A stretch of 64,000 nucleotides of DNA from an uncultured Clostridia bacterium (GCA_949290575.1 CASESJ010000003.1:147040-211039), one strand, 5' to 3'. Shown: positions 1 to 8,286, counted from the first letter of the stretch. Program-made: numbers and translations. Notes: a model not told the origin generated them from the letters alone.

Positions 1-508
1 TCTGGTATTGCCCAACGGTACAGGTAAGGACAAGAAGGTTCTCGTCGTTGCAAAGGGCGACAAGGCAGACCAGGCTCTCGCTGCAGGCGCAGATTACGTC
101 GGCGCAGAAGAGATGATCCAGAAAATCCAGAAGGAAAACTGGTTCGACTTCGACGTAATGATTACCACGCCCGACATGATGGGCGTCGTAGGACGTATCG
201 GTCGCGTTCTCGGTCCTAAGGGTCTCATGCCCAACCCCAAGAGCGGCACGGTTACGATGGACGTTGTAAAGGCAGTCAAGGAAGTAAAAGCAGGTAAGGT
301 TGAATACCGCCTCGACAAGACCGCCATCATTCACTGCCCCATCGGCAAGAAGAGCTTCGGCGCAGATAAAATCGTCGAAAACTTCAACGCGCTTATGGAT
401 GCTATCGTAAAGGCTAAGCCCGCAACCGCAAAGGGACAGTACGTAAAGAGCGTCACCGTCACCTCTACAATGGGTCCCGGCGTCAAGGTTTACTTCAACA
501 AGGGTTAA
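1..508 (+). CDS. rplA: 50S ribosomal protein L1, 5'-truncated by window edge
   Basis: L1 binds 23S rRNA at the L1 stalk, helps release E-site tRNA, and in many bacteria represses its own mRNA. The reading frame is open from base 2, so the N-terminal third lies outside the window. Visible family landmarks are LPNGTGK, the TPDMMG segment, [18 protein letters not shown] and the C-terminal STMGPGVKV. The stop is at 506-508 and a terminator follows within 15 bases, so L1 is the last gene of its transcript. In most bacteria rplJ and rplL follow here; they do not. Confidence 0.97.
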   Translation, partial: LVLPNGTGKDKKVLVVAKGDKADQALAAGADYVGAEEMIQKIQKENWFDFDVMITTPDMMGVVGRIGRVLGPKGLMPNPKSGTVTMDVVKAVKEVKAGKVEYRLDKTAIIHCPIGKKSFGADKIVENFNALMDAIVKAKPATAKGQYVKSVTVTSTMGPGVKVYFNKG

Positions 509-519
509 TCTGAAAATTA

Positions 520-551
520 AAAAACCCGTCCGTTTCAGGACGGGTTTTTTT
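520..551 (+). terminator. rplA terminator
   Basis: The hairpin ACCCGTCC / GGACGGGT is preceded by an A run and followed by seven T, directly after the rplA stop. Confidence 0.9.
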
Positions 552-749
552 ATGCCCTTTTTTATACCCCGTCATTTATCTTCCTGCCGTGCGGCGTGAC
601 GCAAAATCATTGTTTGCGCGCAATGCGGCATGGCGCAGAATAATTGCCCGTGCCTGTGAGAGAGTATACGGAATAATTGCCGTGCATAGAGCAATATAAC
701 GCAAAATAACTGCTCGACGCGCCGCCCCGTAACCTGTCGGCAAACTGAA

Positions 750-768
750 TTCGCGCGGCAATATGCGC
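750..768 (+). repeat. Dispersed 19-mer, copy 1
   Basis: TTCGCGCGGCAATATGCGC is identical at 43985-44003. Both copies are intergenic and lie downstream of a plus-strand gene (rplA; the YfbR-like gene). Confidence 0.6.
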
Positions 769-821
769 CATATAATCGGTCGGATATATAGTCGGTAGCT
801 GAGTGCGGCAAAGCAGATAAT

Positions 822-859
822 ACGCGGTTGGAGCGGGCATATGCCCGCTCCAACCGCGT
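822..859. repeat. 38-bp perfect palindrome
   Basis: Two 19-base arms meet at CATATG with no spacer; the left arm starts ACGCGGTTGG. There is no T tract on either side, so it is not a typical terminator. It lies between the convergent rplA and hppA. Confidence 0.75.
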
Positions 860-980
860 TCTGCGCCTTATATTGTCAGATGAAAAAGCCTGCCATTTGA
901 TTTGCCGTCACGCACTCAGTTGCAATGTCGCATAGGCGCGCGTTCCGTTTGTTGGTTGAGCTGCGTTTTCAGTTTACTGA

Positions 981-1017
981 ATAAATAAGCGCGCGGCACT
1001 TACAAAGTGCCGCGCGC
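981..1017 (-). terminator. hppA terminator
   Basis: A 13-bp stem GCGCGCGGCACTT / AAGTGCCGCGCGC with a 3-base loop is followed, in the minus direction, by TTATTTATT. It ends the hppA transcript. Confidence 0.85.
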
Positions 1018-1043
1018 GATTTTACTTTTTAAACCGCATCGGT

Positions 1044-3212
1044 TTACTGACCGAGCAGAGTCATGAGGTTGAACTGATTGAATACGACTACGCAGACGAG
1101 GGATACCGTGCTCATAATCTTGATGAGGATGTCGAGGGAAGGACCGACCGTATCCTTGAGGGGGTCGCCGACGGTATCGCCGACGATAGCCGCGTCGTGC
1201 GCGGGCGAGCCCTTGCCGCAGCCTTCCACGCCGCCTGCCTCTATGTATTTCTTTGCGTTATCCCATGCGCCGCCCGCATTGCCCGTATATATTGCCAGCA
1301 TTATCGCCGAAACGGTCGCGCCGAACAGCACGCCGCCCACAAAGTATGCGCCGAAAATAAATCCGCATATAACGGGGAATGCTATGGATATGAGTGCGGG
1401 CACAACCATCTCCTTGAGCGCGCCCTGCGAAGATATGGTTATGCAGGTCTTGTAGTCGGGTCTGGTTTCGCCCGTAAGAATGCCGGGCATTTCGGTGAAC
1501 TGTCTTCTGACTTCGCTGACCATCTTTCTCGCAGCCTTTGCAACGGCGTTTATGAGCATGCCGCTGAACATGAAGGGCAGTGCCGCGCCGACAATCGCGC
1601 CGACGAGAACGTCCTTCGAGAACAGGTTGAGGAGGAGGTCGCTCATGAATGTGTACAGATAGCTCGAAAGCATCGAGACGGTAGCCAGAGCCGCCGAGCC
1701 GATTGCAAAGCCTTTACCTATAGCCGCTGTGGTGTTGCCGACGCTGTCAAGCTTGTCGGTTATGGCGCGCACTTCCTTATCAAGTCCGCTCATCTCCGCA
1801 ATGCCGCCCGCGTTGTCGCTTATGGGACCGTATGTATCTACAGAGACGGTAGCGGCAACGAACGAGAGCATGCCCATTGCGCCGCAGCCGACGCCGTACA
1901 TGCCGCCGACCACGAAGCAGAGGTAAATTGCTATGCCGAGGATGATTACGGGAAGCATGCACGAAATCATGCCCGTAGCCATACCCTGCGTAACCGTGAG
2001 CGCGCTGCCTTCCTTGCTCGCCTGAGCAATGGACCTGGTGGGCTTATAGTCATAGCTTGTATAATATTCGGAGACCACGCCGATGAGTATGCCGGCAATA
2101 ATGCCGATTGCCGCTGCGACCCAGGGCGAAACTCTGCCTATTTCAAAACCTGCAAGTTTAAGCTGGTCCTCGGCTTCGCCTTCGAAGAGGAACCAGCACA
2201 GCAGGAAGCCGAATATTATGGTTACGCCCGCAGAAATCCAGGTGGCTAAATTCAGCTCGAGGTGCGGGTTATCTGAAAGTTTTCTCTTGATAAGGGGGAA
2301 GGAGATGCCTGCTATGCATCCGAACAACCCGATAGCCGCAAACAGAATGGGGAATGCGACCATTTTCGCATAGAGCGTTGTAGAGACAAAGGTGTTGTGC
2401 GTGAAGATTTCAATCGCGAGTATCGCGCAGGAAAGTATTGCGCCTACGTAGCTCTCGAGCAGGTCCGAGCCAAGTCCCGCAACGTCGCCCACGTTGTCGC
2501 CTACGTTGTCCGCAATCGTGGCGGGGTTTCTGGGGTCGTCTTCGGGAATGTGAGCCTCGGTCTTGCCCACGAGGTCGGCACCCATGTCAGCAGCCTTGGT
2601 GTATATGCCGCCGCCTACGCGGTTGAACATAGCAATTACGCTGCAGCCGAGGGCATAGCCCGAGAGTATGAGCGAGAGCGAGTAGTACTGTCCGGTGATG
2701 GGGTTGAGGTTTGTGGGAAGCGCGCCCTCGTCATTGAGTACGAGCATTCCCTCCCAGAGACCGAACACGAGGTATACTATGAGTATGCCCAGAAGCGCGA
2801 AGCCCGCAACGCACAGACCCATGACGCTGCCGCCGCGGAAAGCGACTTTGAGCGTCTTGCCCGTGTTGCGCGTTTCGTCGGCAGTCTTTGTAACGCGCAC
2901 GTTGGCGTAAGTTGCTATCTTCATGCCCACGAAGCCCGCGCTCGAGCTCATGATTGCGCCGATTAAGAAGGCTACCATCGTCTCCCAGGAAATTACAATT
3001 CCCAGGATGCCGGCGATGACAAGTCCTATGATTGCTACAATTTTGTACTCGTATCTGATGAACGCGTTCGCGCCTTCGCGTATGGCAGCCGCAATTTCCT
3101 GCATCTTCTCGTTGCCCTCTTTGAGCTTACGGACGAGGAAGAAATTGAGCGCGGCATAAGCGAGTGCAAACAACGCTGCGAACAACACGAGTAACATCAA
3201 CAGGTTGTTCAT
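1044..3212 (-). CDS. hppA: Membrane-bound ion-translocating pyrophosphatase
   Basis: An integral membrane enzyme that couples PPi hydrolysis to Na+ and/or H+ export, recovering energy from biosynthetic PPi. About 720 residues and roughly 16 hydrophobic segments fit the family. Catalytic signatures are IPEDDPRNP-ATIADNVGDNVGDVAG and, near the C terminus, GNAGGAWDNAKKYIE with DTVGDPLKDT. The GNTTAA segment has Ala where K+-independent enzymes have Lys, pointing to the K+-dependent class. Glu in SDLLESY sits where Na+-pumping members carry it. The start is the ATG before NNLLML, after AAGGAG; an upstream in-frame TTG lacks a ribosome site. It is monocistronic, with its own promoter and terminator. 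Confidence 0.95.
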   Translation of the reverse strand: MNNLLMLLVLFAALFALAYAALNFFLVRKLKEGNEKMQEIAAAIREGANAFIRYEYKIVAIIGLVIAGILGIVISWETMVAFLIGAIMSSSAGFVGMKIATYANVRVTKTADETRNTGKTLKVAFRGGSVMGLCVAGFALLGILIVYLVFGLWEGMLVLNDEGALPTNLNPITGQYYSLSLILSGYALGCSVIAMFNRVGGGIYTKAADMGADLVGKTEAHIPEDDPRNPATIADNVGDNVGDVAGLGSDLLESYVGAILSCAILAIEIFTHNTFVSTTLYAKMVAFPILFAAIGLFGCIAGISFPLIKRKLSDNPHLELNLATWISAGVTIIFGFLLCWFLFEGEAEDQLKLAGFEIGRVSPWVAAAIGIIAGILIGVVSEYYTSYDYKPTRSIAQASKEGSALTVTQGMATGMISCMLPVIILGIAIYLCFVVGGMYGVGCGAMGMLSFVAATVSVDTYGPISDNAGGIAEMSGLDKEVRAITDKLDSVGNTTAAIGKGFAIGSAALATVSMLSSYLYTFMSDLLLNLFSKDVLVGAIVGAALPFMFSGMLINAVAKAARKMVSEVRRQFTEMPGILTGETRPDYKTCITISSQGALKEMVVPALISIAFPVICGFIFGAYFVGGVLFGATVSAIMLAIYTGNAGGAWDNAKKYIEAGGVEGCGKGSPAHDAAIVGDTVGDPLKDTVGPSLDILIKIMSTVSLVCVVVFNQFNLMTLLGQ

Positions 3213-3288
3213 TTTTTCTATTTTCTCCTTATCATGTATCTGAGATTTCTGTCGTCTGGCATTTAAAGACAAAAATTCGTCTTTTTAT

Positions 3289-3317
3289 ATTATAACAGAG
3301 CGTCGCCGACTTGTCTA
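3289..3317 (-). promoter_or_regulatory. hppA promoter
   Basis: Minus-strand TAGACA (3312-3317), a 17-bp spacer and TATAAT (3289-3294). The leader of about 70 bases contains a small AAAGAC / GTCTTT stem. Confidence 0.7.
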
Positions 3318-3532
3318 TACCTTTTTTAAATTTTTATAATATGTGCGCGCGGGCACGCACGCGTATGCCCCGCCCGTGCTAGGAAAAAAGGCAGAGGCGC
3401 GCTTTTTTTGCGCGCCGCACAAAAAAAGCGCGCCTTCGTCGCAGGCAAAAATTTCCGTTTTCGCAGGCAATGCGCATTTTGCGCCCGTTTTTGCTCAAAA
3501 AACGGCTTAAAACGCGCAAAAACAGCGGACTT
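3318..3532. other. Spacer between divergent hppA and nrdD, no gene
   Basis: No coding sequence is visible in the 640 bases between the two starts. Apart from the regulatory sites listed separately, this part holds a perfect inverted repeat at 3396-3434 and a smaller GCGCA / TGCGC stem near 3472. Confidence 0.6.
3396..3434. terminator. Bidirectional terminator-like inverted repeat
   Basis: Perfect 15-bp arms GGCGCGCTTTTTTTG / CAAAAAAAGCGCGCC flank a 9-base spacer. Each half contains a run of T or A, so either direction can form a hairpin followed by U residues. It lies between two divergent promoters and may stop read-through or antisense transcription. Confidence 0.55.
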
Positions 3533-3581
3533 CCACAATATATTGTTAAAATGTTAAAAACTTTCATACAATATGTTGTGT
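3533..3581 (+). promoter_or_regulatory. NrdR box pair 1
   Basis: Two 16-bp boxes, CCACAATATATTGTTA (3533-3548) and ATACAATATGTTGTGT (3566-3581), match the NrdR consensus ACACwATATATwGTGT. Starts are 33 bp apart, about three helical turns, as in known NrdR-controlled promoters. They end just before the first nrdD promoter. Confidence 0.85.
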
Positions 3582-3589
3582 TACATTGC

Positions 3590-3619
3590 TTGACTTTGCC
3601 TTCGGGTCAAGGTTATAAT
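3590..3619 (+). promoter_or_regulatory. nrdD promoter P1
   Basis: TTGACT (3590-3595), an 18-bp spacer and TATAAT (3614-3619), directly downstream of NrdR box pair 1. Confidence 0.75.
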
Positions 3620-3689
3620 GATTGAGCTTTCGCCAAAAAGCGGACAGGCGTCGAGGCGTCGCCGCGGACGCGCGGACTTTATCGACAAA

Positions 3690-3735
3690 ACACAAATTAT
3701 TGTGGAAAAACGCGAAAATTATCAATATATTGTGT
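3690..3735 (+). promoter_or_regulatory. NrdR box pair 2
   Basis: ACACAAATTATTGTGG (3690-3705) and TATCAATATATTGTGT (3720-3735) match the NrdR consensus, with starts 30 bp apart. The pair lies downstream of P1 and immediately upstream of P2. Confidence 0.82.
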
Positions 3736-3743
3736 TTTCGGTA

Positions 3744-3772
3744 TTGACAAAACGCAAGGTGAGGCGTAGAAT
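3744..3772 (+). promoter_or_regulatory. nrdD promoter P2
   Basis: TTGACA (3744-3749), a 17-bp spacer and TAGAAT (3767-3772), eight bases after the last NrdR box. The arrangement repeats that of P1. Confidence 0.75.
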
Positions 3773-3856
3773 AGTATATGTAGAACTTTCCGCTCTTTAT
3801 AAGGGGGCGACAAAGATAAAAATTCTGTTTCAGGAAAGCGGAAGAGAGGTAGAGAA

Positions 3857-5983
3857 ATGAAAGTTATAAAGAGAGACGGCACGACCGTAGATTTCGACAG
3901 AAGCAAGATAGCGACCGCTATAAGGAAGGCGAACGAATCTGTCGACTTCGAGGACAGAATAGACGATGCCCAGATAGAAAAGATAGTAGACGACATCTCT
4001 TCGCGTCACAGAACGCGTCTGCTCGTCGAAGATATTCAGGATATGGTGGAAGAGAAGCTGATGGAATTGCAGAAATATCAGCTTATGAAGTCATACATTC
4101 TCTACCGCTACGAGCGTGCGCTCATCCGTAAGGCAAACACCACGGACGAGAGCATACTTTCGCTCATCAAAAACGCCAACAAGGACGTAATGGAGGAGAA
4201 TTCCAACAAGAACGCGCGCACTGCGTCGACGCAGCGCGACCTCATAGCAGGCGAAGTTTCCAAGGACCTCACCCGCAGAATTCTTCTGCCCGAATACATC
4301 TCCAAAGCTCACGACGAGGGTGCAATTCACTTCCACGACGCCGACTATTTCCTTCAGCCCATTTTCAACTGCTGCCTTGTCAACATCAAGGACATGCTCG
4401 AAAACGGCACGGTAATGAACGGCAAGATGATTGAAAGCCCCAAGTCCTTCCAGGTTGCCTGCACGATTGTCACGCAGATAATAGCGTCTGTCGCGTCCTC
4501 GCAGTACGGCGGACAGTCCGTAAACGTTGCGCACCTCGGCAAGTATCTGCGCCGCACCCGCGAAAAGTATATGAAGCAGTGCGACGAAAAGTTCGGCGAT
4601 AAGATTTCCGAGGAAGAGAAGAAGCAGATTGTCGACATGCGCCTCAAGGACGAGCTCAAGGCGGGCGTTCAGACCATACAGTATCAGATTAACACCCTCA
4701 TGACGACCAACGGACAGTCTCCATTCGTCACGCTCTTCATGTATCTCGACGAAAACGACGAGTATATCGAAGAGAACGCTATGATTATCGAAGAAATTCT
4801 CCGTCAGCGTTATCAGGGCATAAAGAACGAAGTGGGCGTCTACGTCACTCCCGCATTCCCCAAGCTCATATACGTACTTGACGAAAACAACTGCCTCAAG
4901 GGCGGCAAGTACGACTACCTCACAAGGCTCGCAGTAAAGTGCTCTTCGAAGCGTCTCTATCCCGACTACATCTCGGCGAAGAAGATGCGCGAAAATTACG
5001 AGGGCAACGTGTTCTCGCCCATGGGCTGCCGCTCCTTCCTGTCCCCCTGGAAGGATGAAAACGGCAACTATAAGTTCGAAGGTCGTTTCAATCAGGGCGT
5101 AGTTTCCATAAATCTGCCCCAGTGCGGCATACTCGCAAAGGGTGACGAAAAGAAATTCTGGGAAATTCTCGAAGAGAGACTTCAGCTCTGCTACGACGCG
5201 TTGATGGTGCGCCACAACGCGCTCATGGGCACGCTCTCGGACGTATCCCCCGTGCACTGGCAGTACGGCGCAATCGCGCGCCTCGGCAAGGGCGAGAAGA
5301 TAGATAAATACCTGCTCGACGGTTACTCTACAATATCCCTCGGCTATATCGGACTTTACGAAGTCACCAAGCTCGTCAAGGGCGTGTCGCATACCGACCC
5401 CGAAGGACTTAAATTCGCGCTCAAGGTAATGCGCACTCTGCGCGAGCACTGCGAAAAGTGGAAGAAGGAGACGGGTATAGGTTTCGGTCTGTACGGCACT
5501 CCCGCAGAGAGCCTCTGCTACCGCTTCGCAAGAATTGACAAGGAACGCTTTGGCACAATTCCCGACGTCACCGACAAGGGTTACTACACCAACAGCTACC
5601 ATGTCGACGTGCGCGAAAAGATTGACGCGTTCTCAAAGTTCACGTTCGAGAGCCAGTTCCAGCAGATTTCCTCGGGCGGCGCGATATCCTATGTAGAAAT
5701 TCCCAACATGCGCAATAACCTGACGGCTATGGAGGACGTCGTAAGATTTATTTACGACAATATCCAGTATGCCGAATTCAACACCAAGTCGGACTATTGC
5801 CACGTCTGCGGTTTCGACGGAGAGATTATAATCAACGACAACAACGAATGGGAATGCCCCGTCTGCCACAACAAGGACCAGCGCAAGATGAACGTCACCC
5901 GCCGCACCTGCGGATATCTGGGCGAGAACTTCTGGAACGTCGGCAAGACCAAGGAAATAAAAGCCAGAGTGCTTCATCTCTGA
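3857..5983 (+). CDS. nrdD: Anaerobic (class III) ribonucleoside-triphosphate reductase
   Basis: Reduces ribonucleoside triphosphates to deoxy forms with an oxygen-sensitive glycyl radical, the only RNR class usable in strict anaerobes without B12 or oxygen. The 708-residue protein has an N-terminal ATP-cone (about 1-90, starting MKVIKRDGTTVDF), which senses ATP/dATP, then the ten-stranded catalytic barrel. The C terminus has a four-Cys zinc ribbon (C648, C651, C667, C670) and the radical loop RRTCGYLG with Gly686 as the predicted radical site. The ATG follows AGAGAGGTAGAGAA. Two promoters with NrdR boxes control it; the activase nrdG lies 100 bases downstream. Confidence 0.97.
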   Translation: MKVIKRDGTTVDFDRSKIATAIRKANESVDFEDRIDDAQIEKIVDDISSRHRTRLLVEDIQDMVEEKLMELQKYQLMKSYILYRYERALIRKANTTDESILSLIKNANKDVMEENSNKNARTASTQRDLIAGEVSKDLTRRILLPEYISKAHDEGAIHFHDADYFLQPIFNCCLVNIKDMLENGTVMNGKMIESPKSFQVACTIVTQIIASVASSQYGGQSVNVAHLGKYLRRTREKYMKQCDEKFGDKISEEEKKQIVDMRLKDELKAGVQTIQYQINTLMTTNGQSPFVTLFMYLDENDEYIEENAMIIEEILRQRYQGIKNEVGVYVTPAFPKLIYVLDENNCLKGGKYDYLTRLAVKCSSKRLYPDYISAKKMRENYEGNVFSPMGCRSFLSPWKDENGNYKFEGRFNQGVVSINLPQCGILAKGDEKKFWEILEERLQLCYDALMVRHNALMGTLSDVSPVHWQYGAIARLGKGEKIDKYLLDGYSTISLGYIGLYEVTKLVKGVSHTDPEGLKFALKVMRTLREHCEKWKKETGIGFGLYGTPAESLCYRFARIDKERFGTIPDVTDKGYYTNSYHVDVREKIDAFSKFTFESQFQQISSGGAISYVEIPNMRNNLTAMEDVVRFIYDNIQYAEFNTKSDYCHVCGFDGEIIINDNNEWECPVCHNKDQRKMNVTRRTCGYLGENFWNVGKTKEIKARVLHL

Positions 5984-6002
5984 TATAAGAAGACAAAACT
6001 TG

Positions 6003-6036
6003 TTACCGCCGCGGCAGTCAACTGCCGCGGCGGTAA
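6003..6036 (+). repeat. Perfect hairpin between nrdD and nrdG
   Basis: Sixteen-base arms beginning TTACCGCCGCGG flank only CA. No T tract follows, so it is not a standard terminator. In the nrdDG mRNA it could protect the nrdD 3' end or lower expression of nrdG. Confidence 0.65.
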
Positions 6037-6083
6037 GCGACAGAGCATAAATAAAGAGGTCGGCAGAGCCTCAGAATACAGTT

Positions 6084-6617
6084 ATGAATTACGCAACAAT
6101 CAAATGGTATGACATCTCAAACGGTCCCGGCGTGCGCGTGTCGCTGTACGTCAGCGGTTGCCGCAATCACTGCAAGGGCTGTTTCAATCCCGAAACGTGG
6201 GACTTTTGCTACGGCGAACCCTTCACGCCCGAGGTTGAAGAAAAAATAATCAAGGGTCTCGAGCCCGACTACATAAAGGGCTTCACGCTGCTCGGCGGAG
6301 ACCCGTTCGAACCCGAAAATCAGAAGGTGCTCGCACCCTTTTTAAAGAGGCTGCGCGCGCGCTACCCCGATAAGTCTTTCTGGTGCTTTACGGGCTACGA
6401 CTACGAAGCCGACCTGCTCACCGGCAAGCTGGGCGACGGCGACCTCGTAATGGATATGCTGTCCTGTCTGGACGTGCTTGTCGACGGCAGGTTCGTCGAG
6501 GAGCTCAAAGACCTGAACCTCAAGTTCAAGGGCTCTTCCAACCAGCGCACCATACTCGTTCAGCCCTCGCTCGAAAAGGACGAGGTTGTTCTCTGGGACG
6601 AACAGACGGTGGTATAA
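6084..6617 (+). CDS. nrdG: Anaerobic RNR activating protein (radical SAM)
   Basis: A radical-SAM activase that uses a [4Fe-4S] cluster and S-adenosylmethionine to place the glycyl radical on NrdD. The cluster motif is CRNHCKGC at residues 26-33 (CX3CX2C). LLGGDPF is the SAM-binding GGE-like segment, and 177 residues is a normal length. The start is the ATG before NYATIKWYD; no strong Shine-Dalgarno site is visible, so it may be translationally coupled or weakly expressed. It shares the nrdD transcript. Confidence 0.95.
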   Translation: MNYATIKWYDISNGPGVRVSLYVSGCRNHCKGCFNPETWDFCYGEPFTPEVEEKIIKGLEPDYIKGFTLLGGDPFEPENQKVLAPFLKRLRARYPDKSFWCFTGYDYEADLLTGKLGDGDLVMDMLSCLDVLVDGRFVEELKDLNLKFKGSSNQRTILVQPSLEKDEVVLWDEQTVV

Positions 6618-6768
6618 ATCTTTGCTAATATATATTCGCCGCGGTATATCCCCGCGCAAACTGCTGTTTTTGCGCGCAGATAACGGTTCGGAGCGGCGGC
6701 GCGCTGCCTGAAAGCAGGGCGAAAAAATGCCATAATAAAAAGTTTAAATTTCTTTACGCGAGGATAAA

Positions 6769-7206
6769 ATGAAAGTCAACGTAAAAAAACTCAACGACAA
6801 AGCGCGTCTGCCCGTCTACGGCAGTCAGTATGCCGCGGGAGCTGACCTGTGCGCATGCACGGACGGCGACGTAACAATTCTTCCGCACGAAACCGCAATG
6901 ATACCTACGGGGCTGGCAATCGAGTTGCCCGTGGGCTATGCGGGTCTGATATATGCACGCAGCGGTCTGGCTTCAAAGAAGGGACTTGCCCCCGCCAACA
7001 AGGTGGGCGTGGTCGACTGCGACTACCGCGGAGAGGTCAAGGTAGCCCTGCACAATCACGGCAGCGTTCCTCAGACAATTTCCGACGGCGAGCGCATTGC
7101 CCAGCTCGTCATTGCGCCCTACCTTACGGCGCAGTTCGAGGAGGCTGAGGAACTCTCTTCAACCGTGCGCGGCGAGGGCGGTTTCGGCTCTACGGGCACA
7201 AAATAA
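6769..7206 (+). CDS. dut: dUTP diphosphatase
   Basis: Hydrolyses dUTP to dUMP and PPi, keeping uracil out of DNA and feeding dTMP synthesis. The 145-residue trimeric-type dUTPase shows all five motifs in order: AGADL (24-28), RSGLA, GVVDCDYRGEV, GERIAQLVI and the C-terminal RGEGGFGSTG lid. The ATG follows GCGAGGATAAA. It lies 151 bases after nrdG, which makes a small dNTP-supply cluster; whether it shares that transcript is unclear. Confidence 0.96.
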   Translation: MKVNVKKLNDKARLPVYGSQYAAGADLCACTDGDVTILPHETAMIPTGLAIELPVGYAGLIYARSGLASKKGLAPANKVGVVDCDYRGEVKVALHNHGSVPQTISDGERIAQLVIAPYLTAQFEEAEELSSTVRGEGGFGSTGTK

Positions 7207-7214
7207 TGGCTTAA

Positions 7215-7250
7215 TGCGCCGCGACGTTATCGTCGCGGCGCAAAAATTTT
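7215..7250 (+). terminator. dut terminator
   Basis: A 12-bp stem TGCGCCGCGACG / CGTCGCGGCGCA with loop TTAT is followed by a modest AAAAATTTT tract. Confidence 0.7.
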
Positions 7251-7260
7251 GCGGGCGGTA

Positions 7261-7289
7261 TTGACAGTAAGTCAAGTTTGTAATACAAT
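7261..7289 (+). promoter_or_regulatory. Promoter of the ROK kinase-rex unit
   Basis: TTGACA (7261-7266), a 17-bp spacer and TACAAT (7284-7289); the start codon is 37 bases further. Confidence 0.85.
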
Positions 7290-7326
7290 ATATAATAAGT
7301 ATAAATTTAGCTAAAGAGGGTAAAGC

Positions 7327-8265
7327 ATGAAATATTATATCGGAATAGACATAGGCGGAGCTACAATCAAAGCCATGTGCCTGACTGTTCGCGGAAGGGT
7401 TCTGAGCGAAGCAAGCTGCCCCACGGAAAGCCAGCGCGGAGGTCAGGTTATGTGCGACAACATAGTCGCGCTCTTCAACAAGGTGCGCGCGGGCATTGAC
7501 GGCGAACTGGTCGGCATAGGCGTGGGTTGTCCAGGCATGATAAATACCCTCGAAGGCGTAGTCAAGTTTGCGGGCAACCTCGGGCTGAGGGATTTTCCTC
7601 TCGGCGCGGAGCTCGAAAAGAGGCTCGGCATGCCCGTAAAGATGACAAACGACGCAAATGCGGCGGCTCTCGGCGAGGCTAAGTTCGGCGCGGGCAAGCA
7701 TCGCAAGAATTCCATACTCGTCACGCTCGGCACGGGCGTCGGCGGCGGCATAGTTCTCGGCGGCAGGATTTTCGAAGGTAACATGTCTGCCGGCGCGGAG
7801 ATAGGACATATGGTCATTGAGACCAACGGCGATAGGTGCACCTGCGGCAGAAAGGGCTGTTTTGAAGTGTACTCTTCTGCGACTGCGCTCATGCGCAGGA
7901 CGCGCAGCGCGATGGAGGAGGACAAGAGCTCTGCGATGTGGGGCAAATACAACTCCCGCGACTGCACGGGCAGGACGGCATTCGACTTTATGGACAGCGA
8001 TAAGTCGGCAAAGGAAGTTGTCGACTGGTACATAAAATATCTCGGCTGCGGACTTGTCAACCTTGCAAACATCTTCCGTCCCGAGGTAATAATGCTGGGC
8101 GGCGGAGTTGCGGCGCAAGGCGAAAAACTTACAAAGCCCCTGCAGGAAATAATGGATAAAAAGGTCTTTGGCGGCAACGACTACGCCAGAGTAGAGGTGG
8201 TAACGGCTTCGCTTGGCAACAAGGCTGGCTGTATGGGCGCAGCCGTGCTTGCCATGAACAAGTAA
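7327..8265 (+). CDS. ROK-family sugar kinase, probably glucokinase
   Basis: Phosphorylates a hexose, most likely glucose, with ATP at the entry to glycolysis. The 312-residue protein has the phosphate-binding loop DIGGATIK (8-15), NDANAAALGE with the likely catalytic Asp, LGTGVGGGIV, the EIGHM sugar-binding segment and the ROK zinc motif CTCGRKGCFE. No N-terminal helix-turn-helix is present, so it is an enzyme and not a ROK repressor. N-acetylmannosamine or fructose kinase activity cannot be excluded. The ATG follows AAAGAGGGTAAAGC. It is followed after 21 bases by rex. Confidence 0.9.
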   Translation: MKYYIGIDIGGATIKAMCLTVRGRVLSEASCPTESQRGGQVMCDNIVALFNKVRAGIDGELVGIGVGCPGMINTLEGVVKFAGNLGLRDFPLGAELEKRLGMPVKMTNDANAAALGEAKFGAGKHRKNSILVTLGTGVGGGIVLGGRIFEGNMSAGAEIGHMVIETNGDRCTCGRKGCFEVYSSATALMRRTRSAMEEDKSSAMWGKYNSRDCTGRTAFDFMDSDKSAKEVVDWYIKYLGCGLVNLANIFRPEVIMLGGGVAAQGEKLTKPLQEIMDKKVFGGNDYARVEVVTASLGNKAGCMGAAVLAMNK

Positions 8266-8286
8266 GTCGTTTCAAAGGGGAAAATT

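Larger units (their letters stand above)
552..988. other. Intergenic stretch with degenerate repeats, no gene
   Basis: No ORF here has family features. Bases 590-720 hold about four imperfect copies of a motif like CGCA(A/G)AATAATTG, some next to a GCAAT...GCGGCAT element. Bases 750-768 match a 19-mer found again at 43985-44003. A 38-bp perfect palindrome lies at 822-859. It looks like decayed dispersed-repeat material between convergent genes. Confidence 0.5.

Noticed and set aside
3618..3860. 80-codon open frame upstream of nrdD
   Set aside because: It spans NrdR boxes 3 and 4 and promoter P2, and resembles no protein.
4091..5602. 503-codon open frame antisense to nrdD
   Set aside because: It is a shadow of GC-rich nrdD codons; the plus-strand frame has every class III RNR motif, and the antisense frame has no ribosome site or family features. 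The same holds for the long plus-strand frames antisense to hppA (1197-2249).
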